This document shows, piece after piece, positions 62,132-64,000 of a DNA stretch of 64,000 nt. Each line of letters opens with the position of its first letter. The first letter of the stretch is position 1. The position numbers and the translations under genes are program-made. Below the pieces are notes generated by a model. The model searched no databases. It was not told the DNA's origin and saw nothing but the letters and a program-made list of their open reading frames with translations. The DNA is from Candidatus Parcubacteria bacterium (GTDB lineage: Bacteria > Patescibacteriota > Minisyncoccia > Minisyncoccales > JAGLUP01): assembly GCA_023134715.1 (NCBI GenBank), contig JAGLUP010000003.1:62001-126000 (forward strand), read 5' to 3'.

Positions 62132-63850
62132 ATGGATATAGCAAATCACACAAAAATTAATAAGCGAATAAAACGCGGGATAAATTTTTTTTTGGCTTTA
62201 GTTATATTTTTAAGTATTCCCTTTTTTGTCTCAGCTGATTCTTTGGGAGAGAAAACAAATTTTTTTATTGCTTCTCCTTATGACGCTCAAAGCAGAGATA
62301 ATATAGGCGCCACCTTGCAAGCAAAAAACAGCAAGCTCTATTTTTATATTGATGATAATTGGTGGGATAAATTTGGAACAGCCCAAGAACAGGAGATTAA
62401 AGCGGCTTTAAGCTCTCTTTCCAGTGCGTTTGAAGAAGAAATTTATCCTGTTCTGACTTCAACCTTTGGTTCAGAATGGAATCCAGGAATTGACAAAGAC
62501 AGCAGAATTACGGTTTTAATTCATCCAATGCCTGAAGAGGTTGGAGGTTATGTTAGGACAGAAGACGAATATCCTGAAATTCAAGCGCCTTGTTCCAACA
62601 CAAGAGAAATGCTTTATCTTAACGTTGATTATATAACCGAATCTTTAGCAAAATCTCTTTTAGCTCATGAGTTTATGCATTTAATCACTTTTAATCAAAA
62701 AGAAAGAAGATACGAAATAGAAGAAGAAATTTGGCTGAATGAGGCCAGGAGCGAATACGCGCCGACATTGATGGGATATGATAATGTTTTTCAGGAAAGC
62801 AATCTTGAAAATAGAGTTCAGATTTTTTTAGCAAATCCTAATGACTCAATCACAGAGTGGAAAAACAAAAAAGCTGATTACGGCGCGTTAAATCTTTTTA
62901 TACAATATTTAGTTGACCATTACGGCAAAGAAATTTTAAGCGATTCTTTGCATTGTCCCGAGACAGGAATTAAAAGTATAAATTACGCGCTTGAAAAAAA
63001 TGGGCATAATATAGAATTTTCTCAAGTTTTTTGGGACTGGGTTCTTACCGCTTTTATTAATGATTGCGCTTTGGGCGAGAATTATTGTTATTTGAATGAA
63101 AATTTAAAAGATTTTCATATTGTTCCTTCTTTAAACTTTCTTCCCTTTACAGGGAAGAGCAGTTTGACTATTGAGGATTCTGTTAAAGATTGGTCTGGCC
63201 GTTGGTATAAAATTATGGGAGGCAAGGGAGATTTAAAATTAGAGTTTGACGGCGCGGATGAGTCCGAATTTAAAACCTCTTATTTTGTTTGCGACCTGTT
63301 TGGTAATTGTTTTTTGAAATCTTTAATTCTTGACCAAAATCAAGATGCCAGTATTATTTTTTCTGACTTTAATAATAAATATGCTTTTTTGACTATTGTT
63401 ATATCTTCTCAGAATAAAATAGCAAAATTTAGCGAGTCAGAACCGGCTCATTCGTTTATTTTAAAAGCCACCACTATTCAAGAAGACGAAACAATCAAAA
63501 ATTTGTTGCTTCAGATTGCGGCTTTAAAGCAGGAAATAGCTCGGCTTCAAGCGCAAATTCAAATAATTTTAGAAAAAAAAGTTTCCTGTAAGAAATTTGA
63601 GAATAATCTTTATTATGGTTTGAACAATGATGAGGTTCGCAATCTTCAGGAATTTTTTAAAAAACAAGGAAGCGATATTTATCCCGAAGCCATTGTTTCC
63701 GGCTGGTTCGGGCCGTTAACCCAATCCGCTGTAATTCGCTTTCAAGAAAAATACTCTAATGAAATTCTTGAACCGCTGGGAATGAGCAGGGGCACTGGTT
63801 TTGTGGGCAGCAGCACTCGCGCAAAAATCAACCAGCTTTTAGCAAAATAA
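62132..63850 (+). CDS. Secreted HExxH metalloprotease with C-terminal peptidoglycan-binding domain
   Basis: A 572-residue exported protein. The signal peptide (about 1-35) ends near FVSA-DSL. The metalloprotease domain has LLAHEFMHLITFNQ (HEFMH zinc motif, about 181) and WLNEARSEYAPTL, whose Glu is placed like the third ligand of gluzincins. A beta domain follows. At 445-480 is a coiled coil (LLLQIAALKQEIARLQAQIQ). Residues 488-572 are a peptidoglycan-binding domain (YGLNNDEVRNLQEFFKKQG, GWFGPLTQSAVIRFQEKYS, STRAKINQLL) closely like that of the S-layer-like protein. It may process or shed cell-surface proteins. Confidence 0.85.
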   Translation: MDIANHTKINKRIKRGINFFLALVIFLSIPFFVSADSLGEKTNFFIASPYDAQSRDNIGATLQAKNSKLYFYIDDNWWDKFGTAQEQEIKAALSSLSSAFEEEIYPVLTSTFGSEWNPGIDKDSRITVLIHPMPEEVGGYVRTEDEYPEIQAPCSNTREMLYLNVDYITESLAKSLLAHEFMHLITFNQKERRYEIEEEIWLNEARSEYAPTLMGYDNVFQESNLENRVQIFLANPNDSITEWKNKKADYGALNLFIQYLVDHYGKEILSDSLHCPETGIKSINYALEKNGHNIEFSQVFWDWVLTAFINDCALGENYCYLNENLKDFHIVPSLNFLPFTGKSSLTIEDSVKDWSGRWYKIMGGKGDLKLEFDGADESEFKTSYFVCDLFGNCFLKSLILDQNQDASIIFSDFNNKYAFLTIVISSQNKIAKFSESEPAHSFILKATTIQEDETIKNLLLQIAALKQEIARLQAQIQIILEKKVSCKKFENNLYYGLNNDEVRNLQEFFKKQGSDIYPEAIVSGWFGPLTQSAVIRFQEKYSNEILEPLGMSRGTGFVGSSTRAKINQLLAK

Positions 63851-63869
63851 AATTTATCAAACAAAAAAT

Positions 63870-63890
63870 AGACAAGGCCCGTCCTCGTCT
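63870..63890 (+). terminator. Putative terminator after the metalloprotease gene
   Basis: AGAC.AGG pairs with CCT.GTCT around CCCGT with one mismatch; a T-rich stretch follows at a distance (63903-63917). Confidence 0.5.
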
Positions 63891-63933
63891 GTTTATTATG
63901 AGGTTTTTCTTTTCTTTTCCACATTCATGATTA

Positions 63934-63962
63934 TTGAAGAATTTGCCGATCAATGATAAGAT
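63934..63962 (+). promoter_or_regulatory. Leaderless promoter at the window end
   Basis: TTGAAG (63934-63939), 17 nt, TAAGAT (63957-63962), then exactly 6 nt to ATG 63969. Confidence 0.6.
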
Positions 63963-63968
63963 AATAAA

Positions 63969-64000
63969 ATGGAAATAGAGGAAGAGGAAAAGAAAAAAGT
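63969..64000 (+). CDS. Start of a truncated gene
   Basis: Only ten codons are inside the window (MEIEEEEKKK). The call rests on the well-spaced promoter and the ATG placed at the predicted transcript start. The product cannot be identified. Confidence 0.4.
   Translation, partial: MEIEEEEKKK

Overview
The window is AT-rich, gene-dense bacterial DNA that reads most like a Patescibacteria/CPR genome, probably Parcubacteria-like. This is inferred from content, because there is no rRNA or tRNA gene to anchor it. The pointers are type IV pilin-like proteins fused to surface domains, a large S-layer-like protein with a peptidoglycan-binding domain, DUF5667 and DUF6580 proteins, a REP-associated (RAYT) transposase, many genes without Shine-Dalgarno (SD) sequences, and -10 boxes placed about 6 nt before the ATG.

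Layout. (1) 70-8117: a prepilin with an FSMP domain, a membrane-anchored glycosidase, a PHP phosphoesterase, a GT4 glycosyltransferase, a small membrane protein, a prepilin with a LamG domain, an active HtrA protease and an archaeal-type geranylgeranyl reductase. (2) 8160-11884: a promoter-driven, probably untranslated RNA, then clpB and, 5 nt later, an HtrA-like protein that has lost all three catalytic residues. (3) 11896-20873: a palindrome-rich zone. GGAGCTTAGCTCC-type inverted repeats flank an unknown gene and a RAYT transposase, supply the stop codon of an ECF sigma factor and sit in frame in the adjacent DUF5667 gene. A 1419-residue secreted protein and a winged-helix regulator lie between. 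(4) 20886-26915: a 1149-residue S-layer-like protein with a long structured leader, convergent with an O-antigen ligase/TPR membrane protein. (5) 27013-62085: about 35 kb of surface-glycan genes: a UDP-sugar dehydrogenase, GDP-fucose synthesis (gmd, fcl), a nonulosonic (sialic/legionaminic-like) acid block (neuA-, neuB- and neuC-like genes, acetyltransferase, CBS-aminotransferase fusion), a Wzx flippase, glycosyltransferases, three radical SAM proteins, a possible B12-capture pair, an initiating phosphoglycosyl transferase, an orphan E1 alpha/beta pair and a WbpM/CapD-type dehydratase. (6) 62132-63850: a secreted HExxH metalloprotease with the same C-terminal cell-wall anchor as the S-layer-like protein, then the start of another gene.

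Working together: sugars are activated (GDP-fucose, CMP-nonulosonate, UDP-sugars), assembled by glycosyltransferases on a lipid primed by the gene at 55073, flipped by Wzx and probably polymerised or transferred by the ligase at 24618. The likely acceptors are S-layer-like and pilin-like surface proteins.

The strongest unusual signal is the set of palindromic elements of at least four sequence types, several embedded in frame inside genes, next to a RAYT transposase. Minus-strand genes inside the glycan cluster have strong SD sequences while their plus-strand neighbours mostly do not, which suggests separate origins or expression modes.
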